64,000 nucleotides of DNA from the NCBI RefSeq assembly GCF_900188175.1, contig NZ_FZOQ01000003.1:186001-250000 (forward strand), given 5' to 3'. Every line of letters begins with the position of its first letter. Positions within the stretch are counted from its first letter, which is position 1. The notes beneath the pieces are model-generated. The model was not told the DNA's origin. It saw nothing but the letters and a program-made list of their open reading frames with translations, and searched no databases. Below, piece by piece: positions 43,659-53,226 of the stretch. A program made the translations under genes and the position numbers. The DNA is from Pontibacter ummariensis. GTDB lineage: Bacteria > Bacteroidota > Bacteroidia > Cytophagales > Hymenobacteraceae.

Positions 43659-44606
43659 ATGCTGGCCTATCCTGAACAGAAGTTTTCCTTCTCTTCTCGC
43701 GGGCGTAACCTGTGGATAGTTTTACTGGTAGCTAAGGCTATGAAGATGATGTTCCCGAAGTTCGACAAAGTAGGCATGCCCTTGCTTGGCCTGGTGGCTA
43801 CAACCTTGTTCGTACTAGAAGCAAAAAGGCAACTGCGCAAACGAAGCAGACCCAAAAAGGAACGCTTGCTGGAGAATGGAAGTGTTGCTGCGGTCGCACT
43901 GCCGGCACTGCGATTGCTGTTGCTGCCAACCATGTATGCCGCCGCAAAGTGGAGCGAGAAACACCAGGTAGGGCTCCTGAGGCGGATGGGCTTGCCTAGG
44001 TGGACCAAGCATGTGGTGGGGTTCCTGTTGCTTGATTACTCTAATTACCTGTGGCATGTGCTGCTGCACCGGTCTACCCTGCTTTGGCGCTTCCATAACG
44101 TACACCACATCGACCTGGACCTGGACCTTTCCACTGCCTGGCGCTTTCATGTGGGGGAGAACCTCGCCTCTGTGCCCTACCGTAGTGCAGCCGTGGCACT
44201 GATAGGGGTGCCCGCCCCCCTGTTACTGGCTTATGAGGTCCTGTTTGAGGGCTGCACTGCTTTCCACCACAGCAACTTGCGGTTGCCGTATAAGTTAGAG
44301 CGCCGACTGTGCCAGCTAATGGTAACGCCGCGTATGCACGGCATTCACCACTCTATTGTAGAAAAAGAGACAAACAGCAACTTCTCTGTTATCTTCTCCT
44401 GGTGGGACCGCCTGCACCGGACTATTCGCCTTAACGTGCCCCAAGAGGCTGTTACGATTGGTGTGCCTTCTTACCGCGACCCAGCTGAGCAGACGATAAA
44501 GCACCTTTTTCTGCTGCCCTTTGAGCAGCTGCGCCCCTGGCAATTACCAGATGGTACTGTGCCGGAGCGGGAGGAAGGGCCCAACAAGGCGCTGTTGCTG
44601 CCTTAG
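43659..44606 (+). CDS. Sterol desaturase/fatty acid hydroxylase family membrane protein
   Basis: A 315-residue membrane protein with the His boxes of the diiron hydroxylase superfamily: HVLLH (133-137), HNVHH (146-150), and HGIHH (227-231), with an extra FHH at 203-204. Membrane segments are around 40-52, 78-95, 117-135 and 175-195. These enzymes hydroxylate or desaturate lipid chains or rings using O2 and two irons. The substrate is unknown. The ATG at 43659 is the first in frame; one at 43740 is possible. Cyanophycinase follows 107 bp later. Confidence 0.88.
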   Translation: MLAYPEQKFSFSSRGRNLWIVLLVAKAMKMMFPKFDKVGMPLLGLVATTLFVLEAKRQLRKRSRPKKERLLENGSVAAVALPALRLLLLPTMYAAAKWSEKHQVGLLRRMGLPRWTKHVVGFLLLDYSNYLWHVLLHRSTLLWRFHNVHHIDLDLDLSTAWRFHVGENLASVPYRSAAVALIGVPAPLLLAYEVLFEGCTAFHHSNLRLPYKLERRLCQLMVTPRMHGIHHSIVEKETNSNFSVIFSWWDRLHRTIRLNVPQEAVTIGVPSYRDPAEQTIKHLFLLPFEQLRPWQLPDGTVPEREEGPNKALLLP

Positions 44607-44713
44607 AGGAGCGGAAGGCTGGTGCAGCTACCATTGTTTTTAAATACTGCTTAATGATAAACTTCCTGCTACAGAAGTAAGTATAAGATACTTCTTTTGG
44701 TGTTAATGTATCT

Positions 44714-45550
44714 ATGGAGCAGGTAAAAGGAAAATTGATAGCGCTTGGCGGAGGGGATGACGAAGGGATGATTAAACTAATCAAATCGGAGATATGCGAT
44801 CTGCACTCTCGGGTAGAGGTAATTGCGACAGCCGCGACGGAGCCCAAATCGTCGGGTAATGCTTATAAAGAGGCATTTGAGGAGCTAGGCTGTAGCAATG
44901 CCCACTTTATGCACATAGATGAGGAGCACGAGGCAGACACGCCAAACAACCTGGAGCGCATCCAGAGCGCTGATGTCATCTTCTTTACAGGAGGAGACCA
45001 GGTACGGCTGGCGGCATTCCTAAATGGTACTGAGTTATTGCGTATCATGCGCTACCGGTACCATGCGGAGGACATTATCATAGCGGGAACAAGCGCAGGG
45101 GCAGCGGTGATGTCTGACCGCATGATTTATGATGGCTATGGGCACTACTCACTAATCAAGGGCGAAATGAAAACAACCGACGGCTGTTCCTTTATCCGTA
45201 ATGTGTACATCGACACGCATTTTGTAGAGCGGGGGCGCTTTGGGCGACTGGCCCATGCCGTTGCCCATGACCCGGACTACGTCGGGATTGGGCTGAGTGA
45301 GGAAACCGGCATTATCATCAAAGAAGGCGACCAGGTAGAGGTGTTCGGCCCTGGAGTCGTCACAATCATAGACGGAAGCCATGTTCGCTTCTCCAATACC
45401 CGGCAGGTAGAGGAAAATGAACCCATTGCTGTCGAAAACCTGAAAATGCACCTCTTGGTAAGCGGCTACCGTTATTGCCTCCGGGAGCATCTCTTCCAAC
45501 CCGTGCAGGAAGCGGACGCCCCCAACTCTATCGCAGTACCAAATAAGTAA
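44714..45550 (+). CDS. cphB: Cyanophycinase (S51 peptidase family)
   Basis: A 278-residue S51 serine exopeptidase. The catalytic Ser127 is in IIAGTSAGAAVMS, and the flanking blocks IFFTGGDQVRL and DTHFVERGRFGRL are typical of cyanophycinase, which cleaves the arginyl-aspartate polymer cyanophycin to beta-Asp-Arg. No cyanophycin synthetase gene is in the window, so it may act on polymer made elsewhere in the genome or imported, or on related isopeptides. No signal peptide is seen, so it should be cytoplasmic. It converges with the flavoprotein gene. Confidence 0.9.
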   Translation: MEQVKGKLIALGGGDDEGMIKLIKSEICDLHSRVEVIATAATEPKSSGNAYKEAFEELGCSNAHFMHIDEEHEADTPNNLERIQSADVIFFTGGDQVRLAAFLNGTELLRIMRYRYHAEDIIIAGTSAGAAVMSDRMIYDGYGHYSLIKGEMKTTDGCSFIRNVYIDTHFVERGRFGRLAHAVAHDPDYVGIGLSEETGIIIKEGDQVEVFGPGVVTIIDGSHVRFSNTRQVEENEPIAVENLKMHLLVSGYRYCLREHLFQPVQEADAPNSIAVPNK

Positions 45551-45620
45551 GGCTTTTTGTTTTGCGAGAAGGCAAGCACCAAGGTGCCGCAGCAGTGAAC
45601 AAGCCCACACCGCCATTTGG

Positions 45621-46523
45621 CTAACTTACCTTTTTTCGTTCTTCCCGCTGTAGTTCCATGTTAATGGCCACTCCTGCCCGTGCCCCTTCTGCAGCTGCCA
45701 CCACCACCATTTGCATGTCGCGGGCAGCGTCTCCGGCTACAAACAGGCCGGGTATGTTCGAGTGTTGTAGTTTACGGGTTTTAATGACGCCTTTGCTTGT
45801 AAACTCACAGCCTAGCTGCTCACCTAAAGATGACTGTTGCTTGGTGCCCAGCGAAAAGAACAAGGCCTGCTGGGGGCGCTTTTCGCCCCCCTCCAGTACG
45901 ATGTACTGCAGCATGCCTTCCTCTCCTTCCAGCCGTTGGATCTTTTGGGTGCACACCTTTACCCCGTTCAATTCCAATAATTCCAGGTCGGCCCGACGCA
46001 AAGTGTTGGTGCCGTCTGTGTAGAGGGTCACGCCGTTGCTCCAGTTCTTCATTGCCAGCGCCTGCCCTATGCCTTTTCTTTTGGGTCCGTACACCGCAAT
46101 GGCTTTATCGCGGCTTTCCCAGCCATCACAATAGGGGCAGTGGTGAACGCTTTTACCATACAGCGGCTCCAGGCCTTCAAGCTCCGGTAGATTATCTTTC
46201 AGGCCAGTGGCTAAAAGTAACTTTCGGGAGCGGTACACGTTTTCGTCGGCGTCGTTCACTACAAACTGGCCTTTGCTGTATGTGGCAGAGGATACCTCTG
46301 TTTCTTTCATCTCCACACCGTACTTAGACAGCTCTGCTTTACCGCGTTGAAGAAACTCGCCGGGGTGCATCCCATCGCTGGTCAGGAAGCCGTTTAGTGA
46401 TGCTGCCCAGCGGTTACGGGGCTTGCCTCCGTCAAACACTACTACTTTGCGCCTGGAGCGACCAAGCAGCATCGCCGCGTTAAGCCCGGCAGGCCCGCCT
46501 CCAATTATGATGACATCATACAT
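45621..46523 (-). CDS. Thioredoxin-reductase-like NAD(P)/FAD oxidoreductase
   Basis: The ATG at 46523 (MYDVIIIGGGPAGLNAA) is chosen over 46604 since it places the FAD-binding GxGxxG directly at the start; the product is 300 residues. The redox motif CPYC is at 129-132 in HHCPYCDGWE, and the C-terminal FAD motif is LFVAGDAARDMQ. This belongs to the small TrxB-like flavoproteins of Bacteroidota; the CPYC with the following DG is unlike classical CATC. The partner disulfide protein is unknown. It is a single-gene unit. Confidence 0.9.
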   Translation of the reverse strand: MYDVIIIGGGPAGLNAAMLLGRSRRKVVVFDGGKPRNRWAASLNGFLTSDGMHPGEFLQRGKAELSKYGVEMKETEVSSATYSKGQFVVNDADENVYRSRKLLLATGLKDNLPELEGLEPLYGKSVHHCPYCDGWESRDKAIAVYGPKRKGIGQALAMKNWSNGVTLYTDGTNTLRRADLELLELNGVKVCTQKIQRLEGEEGMLQYIVLEGGEKRPQQALFFSLGTKQQSSLGEQLGCEFTSKGVIKTRKLQHSNIPGLFVAGDAARDMQMVVVAAAEGARAGVAINMELQREERKKVS

Positions 46524-46870
46524 GCTCTGTCCTGGTTTATTTCGAAGTCTTGTAAACGGCGTGCAGCAAAATAAGGTAGCGTAAAAGCTATGATAAATTT
46601 GCACTTTACCTGGTGAGCGGGAGGCAGCGCACCTTATATTTCCTTTCTCCGCTCAGTTGAGGGGCTGGCAGAAAAAAGGTAAACGGGCGGGCTGTTCCAG
46701 GTGAGTAAATACTTGTGCGTAGCTTAAAAGAACCTATTAAGAACACAGGAAGCGCTTTTTTTTGCTTTTCGACTCATTTGTAAAAATATTTGAAAACCCC
46801 TTGCATGGTGAGTCAATTACTCTATATTTGTTTGGACTAATTATCACCCTACTTTATTAAAGCCGCATTT
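46524..46870. other. Divergent promoter region, 347 bp
   Basis: A non-coding gap between the flavoprotein and OmpP1 genes, containing the textbook promoter at 46801-46830 listed separately. A minus-strand TTATTTTG near 46568, one base off consensus, could serve the flavoprotein gene. Confidence 0.6.
46801..46830 (+). promoter_or_regulatory. Consensus Bacteroidota promoter of the OmpP1 gene
   Basis: TTG at 46801-46803, a spacer of exactly 19 bases and TATATTTG at 46823-46830 form a full match to the Bacteroidota -33/-7 consensus (TTG-N19-TAnnTTTG). Transcription should begin a few bases after 46830 and give a leader of about 35 bases. Confidence 0.9.
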
Positions 46871-48109
46871 ATGAAAAGCAAAATTTTAGCCTTACTAGGT
46901 GGTACTTTACTGTCGGCATCGGCTATGGCCGGAGGGTACCAGGTAAACCTGGCAAGCCAACGACAGATCGGGATGGGCCATACAGGCACAGGCATAGTTG
47001 CCGGTACCTCAAGTATCTTTTTTAACCCTGGTGCAATGAGCTTCCTGCGCGAGAACGGCGTAACAATCGGTGCAAGCGCCATCGTTTCTAAAATCGCTTA
47101 CCGTTCTACCGAGTTTACCAGTGCTACGGCGAATACAGATAACCCGATAGGCACTCCGTTCGAAGTGTATGCCGTGTATGGTATTACCGAAAAGCTAAAA
47201 GCAGGCTTGGGAGTGTACACGCCATTTGGAAGCACAGTAAATTGGGGGGATGAGTGGAACGGCCGCTTTGGCTTAACCCAGCTCTCCTTAGAGGCGGCCT
47301 TTATACAGCCTACCCTGAGCTACCAGATATCTGATAAAGTTGGCGTTGGGGCGGGTCTGGTGATAGCTACTGGCGGCGTAAACCTGCAGCGCCAGTTACC
47401 ACTGCAGGGGCCAGACGGTACAGAGCCGGGCGTTGAGCTGGATGGTGGTGCAAACACAGGCTTCGGTTTTAACGCCGGTATTTATTTTCAGCCAACCGAG
47501 GCATTCTCTATCGGTATTGACTACCGCTCCAGAATCGACCTGCAGGTAGAAGGCGGAGAAGTGTCTTTCTCTGACCTCCCCTCTTCTGCCTCTGCCTTGT
47601 TTCAGCCGGGAACAGAGTTCTCTGCTGAATTGCCCTTGCCTTCCACGCTTACGGTGGGTGTTGGTTACCGTCCAAACGATCGCGTGACCTTGGCGGTGGA
47701 TGTTAGCCGTGTTGGGTGGAGCGCCTATGAAAAATTACGCTTCGACTATACGAAGCCGGTAGGTGGCCGCTTGTTTTCTGAGAATGCCCGCAACTATGAC
47801 GATGCCTACATCTACCGCATTGGTGGAGAGTACAAGTCCAGTGATGCCCTTACCCTGCGTGCCGGGGTGTATTATGACACCACGCCTGTAAACAATGGCT
47901 ACTTAACCCCAGAGACGCCGGATGCTAACGCTCTTGGTCTGTCTGCCGGCCTCACTTACCATCTTTCTGATGACTTCAGTGTGGATGCCTCCTTCCTGTA
48001 CGTGAACAAAGAAGAAAGAACAGACCCTGCCAACTTATCAGGTGGTGTAGCTGGTACTTTCAAGTCCGTAGCCTATATCCCGGGCATAGGCCTGAACTAT
48101 AAATTCTAA
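46871..48109 (+). CDS. OmpP1/FadL/TodX family outer-membrane transporter
   Basis: A 412-residue protein with a signal peptide to about residue 21 (ASAMAGG) and a FadL-type N-terminus: YQVNLASQRQIGMGHTGTGIV, then FFNPGAMSFLREN. Long beta-barrel strands fill the rest, ending in GIGLNYKF with a C-terminal Phe. FadL proteins carry long-chain fatty acids or other hydrophobic compounds through the outer membrane. An SGNH-type lipoprotein gene follows after 18 bp, a pairing common in Bacteroidota. Confidence 0.93.
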   Translation: MKSKILALLGGTLLSASAMAGGYQVNLASQRQIGMGHTGTGIVAGTSSIFFNPGAMSFLRENGVTIGASAIVSKIAYRSTEFTSATANTDNPIGTPFEVYAVYGITEKLKAGLGVYTPFGSTVNWGDEWNGRFGLTQLSLEAAFIQPTLSYQISDKVGVGAGLVIATGGVNLQRQLPLQGPDGTEPGVELDGGANTGFGFNAGIYFQPTEAFSIGIDYRSRIDLQVEGGEVSFSDLPSSASALFQPGTEFSAELPLPSTLTVGVGYRPNDRVTLAVDVSRVGWSAYEKLRFDYTKPVGGRLFSENARNYDDAYIYRIGGEYKSSDALTLRAGVYYDTTPVNNGYLTPETPDANALGLSAGLTYHLSDDFSVDASFLYVNKEERTDPANLSGGVAGTFKSVAYIPGIGLNYKF

Positions 48110-48127
48110 TTTTCTTTCCTGATCAAT

Positions 48128-49471
48128 ATGAAAAAGTATATCTATAAAGTAAGTGTACTGGCCCTTTTCGGCAGCGTGCTGTTTACAAGCTGTGAGCCGG
48201 AGGTGGACTATGAGGTTAATCCATCTGCAGGCGAAGAACTAGACTTCAGTAACTACGTTGCTGTAGGAAACTCTCTTACTGCTGGTTTTCAGGATGGCGG
48301 CTTGTACCTGGAGGGGCAGCTGTACTCTTATCCGGCTATTCTGGCAGATCAGTTCGAGGAAGTAGGTGGTGGTGAGTTTGTGCAGCCTCTTTTTACAGCA
48401 GCACAAAGAAACGGTTCCGGATATTTAAGGCTGGCGGCACTGCCTACCCCAACCTCTCCTGTTACGGAGCGTGTTACAGATAACCTTGCTGTCAGAACAG
48501 ATGTTCCGCCTTTGCCAGGTGGGCCCCGCCTCACGAAGTTTACACAACCTGTAAACAACCTCGCAGTTCCAGGCATGTCTGTGCTATCAAGCTACTCTAC
48601 GCAGTACGGTGCTATTAACCCTTACTTCGAGCGTTTGCTTCCGGATGCGGAAGTGGGCACGAAAAGCTACCTGCAGCGAGTGGCAGAAGCTGACCCTACG
48701 TTCTTTACGCTCTGGCTGGGCAACAACGACATCCTGACCTATGCCACGAACGGTGCTGTCGCAGATCCAGCCAACCCTCTGAGCGATAAGACCCCAGTGG
48801 TTAGCTTTAAGACTATTTATTCCCTGTTGGTTAATGAGCTAACAGATGGCGGGGAAGTGGAGGGGGTTATTGCTAACATCCCGGATGTAACAGCTGTGCC
48901 ATTTTTTAACACAGTAACGCTCGCTGCAATTAGACAGGGTGCGGGAGCTCCTGACCTGAAGGTGTATATTAAAGTAGGACCGGCACCGTCTGATGTTCGT
49001 GAACTAACTGCTGATGATCTGGTGCTTTTGTCTGCCAAGGCAAACATAGGCCGTCCGGACCAGGTACAGACGCCTAACGGCCCGGTGGTTATCCCGCACG
49101 GTTTTAACCCTGCCAACCCGCTGAACGATAACGAGGTGCTGGACAAGGATGAGGTGGTGGAAGTGAAGAACCACACCAAACTGCTTAACGATGCTATTGC
49201 TGAGATAGCCGCTGCAAACAACATTCCTGTGTTTGATGTGAATGCTTTCTTTAATTCCATTAAAGGAGGCTTTAAGATAGACGAGGTGACTTACTCTCCT
49301 GCCTTTATCAGCGGTAACCTCTTCTCGCTGGATGGCATACATCTAACGCCCCGGGGATATGCCATCATCGCGAACGAGTTTATTCGGGTAGCCAACGAAT
49401 ACTATAATGCAAGCATTCCTACTGTGGATGTAACCCAATATCGCACGGTAGTTTTCCCTAACAACAACTAA
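48128..49471 (+). CDS. SGNH/GDSL hydrolase-family lipoprotein
   Basis: A 447-residue lipoprotein (lipobox FTSC, Cys22). The SGNH blocks are present in variant form: GNSLTAG (Ser49) for block I, LGNNDILTY for block III and DGIHLTPRGY for block V with Asp and His near 400-405. Such proteins are esterases or lipases of the cell envelope. It is in one unit with the FadL-type transporter, so it may release hydrophobic compounds for uptake, or process lipids brought to the outer membrane. A strong terminator follows. Confidence 0.9.
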   Translation: MKKYIYKVSVLALFGSVLFTSCEPEVDYEVNPSAGEELDFSNYVAVGNSLTAGFQDGGLYLEGQLYSYPAILADQFEEVGGGEFVQPLFTAAQRNGSGYLRLAALPTPTSPVTERVTDNLAVRTDVPPLPGGPRLTKFTQPVNNLAVPGMSVLSSYSTQYGAINPYFERLLPDAEVGTKSYLQRVAEADPTFFTLWLGNNDILTYATNGAVADPANPLSDKTPVVSFKTIYSLLVNELTDGGEVEGVIANIPDVTAVPFFNTVTLAAIRQGAGAPDLKVYIKVGPAPSDVRELTADDLVLLSAKANIGRPDQVQTPNGPVVIPHGFNPANPLNDNEVLDKDEVVEVKNHTKLLNDAIAEIAAANNIPVFDVNAFFNSIKGGFKIDEVTYSPAFISGNLFSLDGIHLTPRGYAIIANEFIRVANEYYNASIPTVDVTQYRTVVFPNNN

Positions 49472-49491
49472 AGTTTAAAGAAGCTCTAAAG

Positions 49492-49523
49492 AAAAAAAGC
49501 ACCTCCTTTGAGGTGCTTTTTTT
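49492..49523 (+). terminator. Terminator of the OmpP1/SGNH operon
   Basis: AAAAAAAGCACCTC (49492-49505) pairs with GAGGTGCTTTTTTT (49510-49523) around a CTTT loop. It is a textbook A-tract/T-tract terminator, 20 bp after the SGNH stop. Confidence 0.95.
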
Positions 49524-49681
49524 GTCTGAGCCAGGATGCACAGGATTTATAAATTTATAGGACGGCTGTAAACACAAATTGGGAAACCGTTTCAGTAAAG
49601 CTTATTTTAATACAAGTATCCTGCTCATCCCAAAACCTGTACATTTTGATTCAGATAAAAGAACCTTGCAAATTCTGATTC

Positions 49682-52522
49682 TTAATGTGCTTCCAGCCAG
49701 TCTTTCCCAACGCCTAGGCCTATCTCCATCGGTACGCTTAACGGCAGGGCGTTCGTCATCAGCTCGACTATTTTTGGTGTCACGATCTCCACTTCCTCTT
49801 TTGGGGCATCAAATAAAAGTTCGTCATGCACCTGAAGGATCATGCGGGTCTGCAATCTCTCCTGGCGTAAATAATCGTGTATGTTGATCATCGCGATCTT
49901 GATGATGTCGGCGGCAGTACCCTGGATAGGAGCATTGATAGCGTTACGCTCCGCAAAGGCCCGCATGTTCTGGTTACGGGAGTTGATATCCCGGAGGTAA
50001 CGGCGGCGGCCCAATACTGTCTCGGCATATTCCAGTTCACGGGCTTTCTCAATGGCGCTGTCCATGTACTCCTTTACGGCCGGGAACTCCTGAAAGTAGG
50101 CCTCAATAATGTCGGCTGCCTCCCGGCGCGGGATGCTTAGACGTTCTGCCAGGCCAAAGGCAGAGATGCCGTAGATGATCCCGAAGTTCACCATCTTTGC
50201 CTTGCGTCGCATTTCGCTGTCCACTTTCTCTAATGGCACGTGAAACACTTTGCTGGCTGTTGAGGCATGAATGTCCTGTCCGTTCTTAAAGGCCTCTTTC
50301 ATGGTCGGGTCTCCGCTAAAGTCCGCCATAATGCGGAGCTCTATCTGCGAATAGTCAGCGGAGATGATGAGGTGCCTGCTGTTGCGGGCAACAAAGGCTT
50401 TCCGTATTTCGCGGCCCCGCTCTGTGCGGATAGGGATGTTCTGCAGGTTCGGGTTGGTGGAGCTGAGGCGTCCGGTAGCCGTTACCGCCTGGTTAAAGGA
50501 GGTATGCACCCGGTTGTCCTGTTCACACACGAGTTGCGGCAGTGCGTCTACGTAGGTTGACTTTAGCTTTGTGAGCTGGCGGTGATCCAGGATCAGGCGC
50601 ACGATCTCATGCTCTGAGGCCAATTTGATCAGGATCTCCTCTCCGGTGGCATACTGTCCCGTCTTCGTCTTCTTTATCTTGCTCTTGCCATGGAGCTGCA
50701 GCTTGTCGAACAGGATCTCGCCGAGTTGCTTGGGGGAGCCGATGTTAAACTCCTCTCCTGCTGTTTCGAAAATACGTTTCTCTATACCAGCTATTTCAGA
50801 CTCAAGTTCTGTCGAGTAGTCAGCCAGCGCGTTGGCATCTATGCTGATTCCCTCCTTTTCGATAGCGGCCAATACCTGCACCAAGGGGTTCTCCACATCC
50901 CGGAAAAGTTTCATCAAGCCCTGCTCTTGTAGCAGAGGCTCAAAGTACTGCTTCAGCTGCAGGGTTATGTCAGCGTCCTCACAAGCATAGTCCTTTACCT
51001 CTTCCGGAGTCAGGTCTGCCATCGTTTTCTGGTTCTTGCCTTTTGGCCCTATCAGGTCTGTGATGGGTACCGGACTGTAGTTCAGGTAAGTTTCCGACAG
51101 CACGTCCATGTTGTGGCGCATTTCGGGCTCCAGCAGGTAATGGGCGAGCATGGTGTCGAAGATAGGGCCTTGCACCTCCACGTCATAGTTTTTCATCACC
51201 AGGATGTCGTACTTGATGTTCTGACCGATCATGGAAATGTTCGGGCTTTCGAGCACAGGTTTAAAATCCCCTACAATGCGAAGGGCCTCTTCTCTGTTAT
51301 CAGCAGGCACCGGCACATAGTAAGCCTCACCGGGACGATAGCAGAAGGACATGCCCACTAGTCTGGCCGTGATAGGGTCCGTGCTGGTCGTTTCGGTATC
51401 AAAGGAGATCTCGTCCTGCCGCAGCAGGTACTTCATCAGGTTCTGGCGTAACTCAGGGGTATTGATGAGGTGATAGTCGTGCCGTTTGGTATGGATGCTC
51501 TGCAAAGGGGTAAGCACCGACTCTGCTTCCGTTTGTTCTTCTTCTGCAGTCGCAATATCAAACAGAGAGGTCTGGCCTTGCGCAGCGGCTTTACTTTTAC
51601 GTGCTGGCTTGGTAGCCGTGGCTGTCGTGGCATCGGCTAATGACTGCCCTAATACACGCTGTGCCAGCTGCCGGAACTCCAGTTCAGCAAACAGTTCAGT
51701 CAGCTGCTCCTCGTTCGGGCCATCGTAATGCAGGGCTTCGGCACTGAAAGTAAGTGGTACATCGCAATGGATGGTAGCCAGCTCTTTGGACATAAGCCCC
51801 TGCTCGGCAAACTTCTCCACGTTCTCTTTCTGCTTGCCCTTCAACTGGTCGCTGTTGGCGATCAGGTTCTCAACAGAGCCGAAGCGTTGGATCAGGGACT
51901 TGGCCGTTTTCTCCCCTATTCCCGGGATCCCCGGGATGTTGTCCACAGCATCGCCCTGCAGGCCCAGGATGTCGATCACCTGCTCTACACGCTCCACTTC
52001 CCATTTCTCCAGCACCTTTTGTACATCCCATACTTCCACGGCATTACCCAGGAAAGCAGGCTTGTAAAGAAACACATGCTCTGTAACCAGTTGGCAGTAG
52101 TCCTTGTCGGGTGTCATCATGTACACGTCAAAGCCTTCTTTCTCGGCTTTGCACGCCATCGTACCGATGATATCATCCGCCTCATAGCCGTCCAGGATCA
52201 GCACAGGAATGTTGAAAGCCTCCGCGATCTTCTTACAGTAGGGGATGGCAATAGAGATATCCTCCGGCTGGGCCTGGCGGTTTGCCTTGTAGTCGGCAAA
52301 ACTATCGTGGCGGAAAGTCTTTGCTGCTGAATCGAAGGCGATCCCAATATGGGTTGGCTGCTCTCGCTGCAGTACGTCTACCAACGTGTTGGTAAAGCCA
52401 AGGGCAGCCCCTGTGTTCATGCCCTTAGAGTTGATGCGCGGGTTCTTGCTGAAGGCAAAATGCGCACGATATATCAATGCCAGGGCATCTAGCAGAAATA
52501 GTTTCTTACGTGGTTCACTCAT
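49682..52522 (-). CDS. polA: DNA polymerase I
   Basis: The ATG at 52522 (MSEPRKKLFLLDALALIYRAHFAF) is preferred over the longer frame from 52642; the product is 946 residues. Three domains are in order: 5'-3' exonuclease (about 1-300, with YEADDIIGTMA), 3'-5' exonuclease with an intact DTE motif near 373-376, and the family A polymerase with motif A DYSQIELR (about 722), O helix RRKAKMVNFGIIYG (about 775) and motif C QVHDELLFD (about 900). The proofreading site seems functional. It is a single-gene unit, divergent from the PepSY-like genes. Confidence 0.97.
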   Translation of the reverse strand: MSEPRKKLFLLDALALIYRAHFAFSKNPRINSKGMNTGAALGFTNTLVDVLQREQPTHIGIAFDSAAKTFRHDSFADYKANRQAQPEDISIAIPYCKKIAEAFNIPVLILDGYEADDIIGTMACKAEKEGFDVYMMTPDKDYCQLVTEHVFLYKPAFLGNAVEVWDVQKVLEKWEVERVEQVIDILGLQGDAVDNIPGIPGIGEKTAKSLIQRFGSVENLIANSDQLKGKQKENVEKFAEQGLMSKELATIHCDVPLTFSAEALHYDGPNEEQLTELFAELEFRQLAQRVLGQSLADATTATATKPARKSKAAAQGQTSLFDIATAEEEQTEAESVLTPLQSIHTKRHDYHLINTPELRQNLMKYLLRQDEISFDTETTSTDPITARLVGMSFCYRPGEAYYVPVPADNREEALRIVGDFKPVLESPNISMIGQNIKYDILVMKNYDVEVQGPIFDTMLAHYLLEPEMRHNMDVLSETYLNYSPVPITDLIGPKGKNQKTMADLTPEEVKDYACEDADITLQLKQYFEPLLQEQGLMKLFRDVENPLVQVLAAIEKEGISIDANALADYSTELESEIAGIEKRIFETAGEEFNIGSPKQLGEILFDKLQLHGKSKIKKTKTGQYATGEEILIKLASEHEIVRLILDHRQLTKLKSTYVDALPQLVCEQDNRVHTSFNQAVTATGRLSSTNPNLQNIPIRTERGREIRKAFVARNSRHLIISADYSQIELRIMADFSGDPTMKEAFKNGQDIHASTASKVFHVPLEKVDSEMRRKAKMVNFGIIYGISAFGLAERLSIPRREAADIIEAYFQEFPAVKEYMDSAIEKARELEYAETVLGRRRYLRDINSRNQNMRAFAERNAINAPIQGTAADIIKIAMINIHDYLRQERLQTRMILQVHDELLFDAPKEEVEIVTPKIVELMTNALPLSVPMEIGLGVGKDWLEAH

Positions 52523-52841
52523 GGTATAAAGGTAGTCAATTTTCCCTAACCCAAGTACGGGCAGGGCGCTTGCTAAAGTAAGGGGTAAAGGCCGAAAATT
52601 GTTTTGTACAGGGCCTCCCTTGCCCCAAGAACTGTTGCCCAATATGCGGCGCCCTTACGCAAGGTGTGGAAGATGCTCCACGCCTTTCCCCTATTCGGTT
52701 ATCTGGTAACTATGCCGGGATTTGTTTTTAAGGTGCTGGTAATAAGATTGTTACGGTTTAAGTGTGGCCTTTGGCACAGTTATGTCATAAGGGAACAGCA
52801 GAGAAACAATCAACATTGTAAACACTTTAAGAAACAAAGTC
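52523..52841. other. Divergent intergenic region between polA and the PepSY-like gene
   Basis: A 319-bp gap holding the sigma-54-like element at 52771-52787. A minus-strand near-match to TACCTTTG just upstream of polA (52526-52533) may be its promoter. Confidence 0.55.
52771..52787 (+). promoter_or_regulatory. Possible sigma-54 promoter of the PepSY-like genes
   Basis: TTGGCAC is a perfect -24 block, and the -12 block reads TGTCA where the consensus is TTGCA, with the usual spacing (GG-N10 before TC). One of the two near-invariant -12 bases is wrong. If used, the leader would be about 44 bases. Confidence 0.4.
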
Positions 52842-53183
52842 ATGAAAAAAGCAACCGTATTCGCCTTCGTAATAGCCGCCTTCGGCTTTTTGTCCACTGA
52901 AGCCAACGCACAGGTTAGCAGCACCCCAGCTACACAAGAGCAAGTGCAGCAGGAAACAGGCAAGCAGAAGATAACAGAAGAAGAACTGCCTGATGCCGTA
53001 AAGCAGTCCCTGAAAAGCGATAACCTGAAGGACTGGCAAGTAAGCGAAGTGTACAAGGTAGCTCCGGACGCACAGACTCCAGACGCTAGACCAACCTACG
53101 AGGTGCGTTTCACAAACGCGAAGCAGGAGCAAGCGGTAGCTCGTTTCGATGAGGCGGGGAAACCATTGGCTAGTGCAGAGTAA
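52842..53183 (+). CDS. Exported PepSY-like small protein 1
   Basis: A 113-residue protein with a signal peptide (MKKATVFAFVIAAFGFLSTEANAQ). The mature part has the small PepSY-like pattern: ITEEELPDAVKQSL (helix), then WQVSEVYKV, TYEVRF and ARFDEAGKPLAS (strands ending in a DEAG turn). Such proteins are periplasmic and are often controlled by two-component systems. The downstream gene is a clear paralogue. It may respond to the NtrC-type regulator encoded 600 bp downstream; this is inferred from the sigma-54-like site only. Confidence 0.75.
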   Translation: MKKATVFAFVIAAFGFLSTEANAQVSSTPATQEQVQQETGKQKITEEELPDAVKQSLKSDNLKDWQVSEVYKVAPDAQTPDARPTYEVRFTNAKQEQAVARFDEAGKPLASAE

Positions 53184-53226
53184 GCCTAACAGTAGAAGCA
53201 ATAATTGATTTTAAGCATAGTAAATC

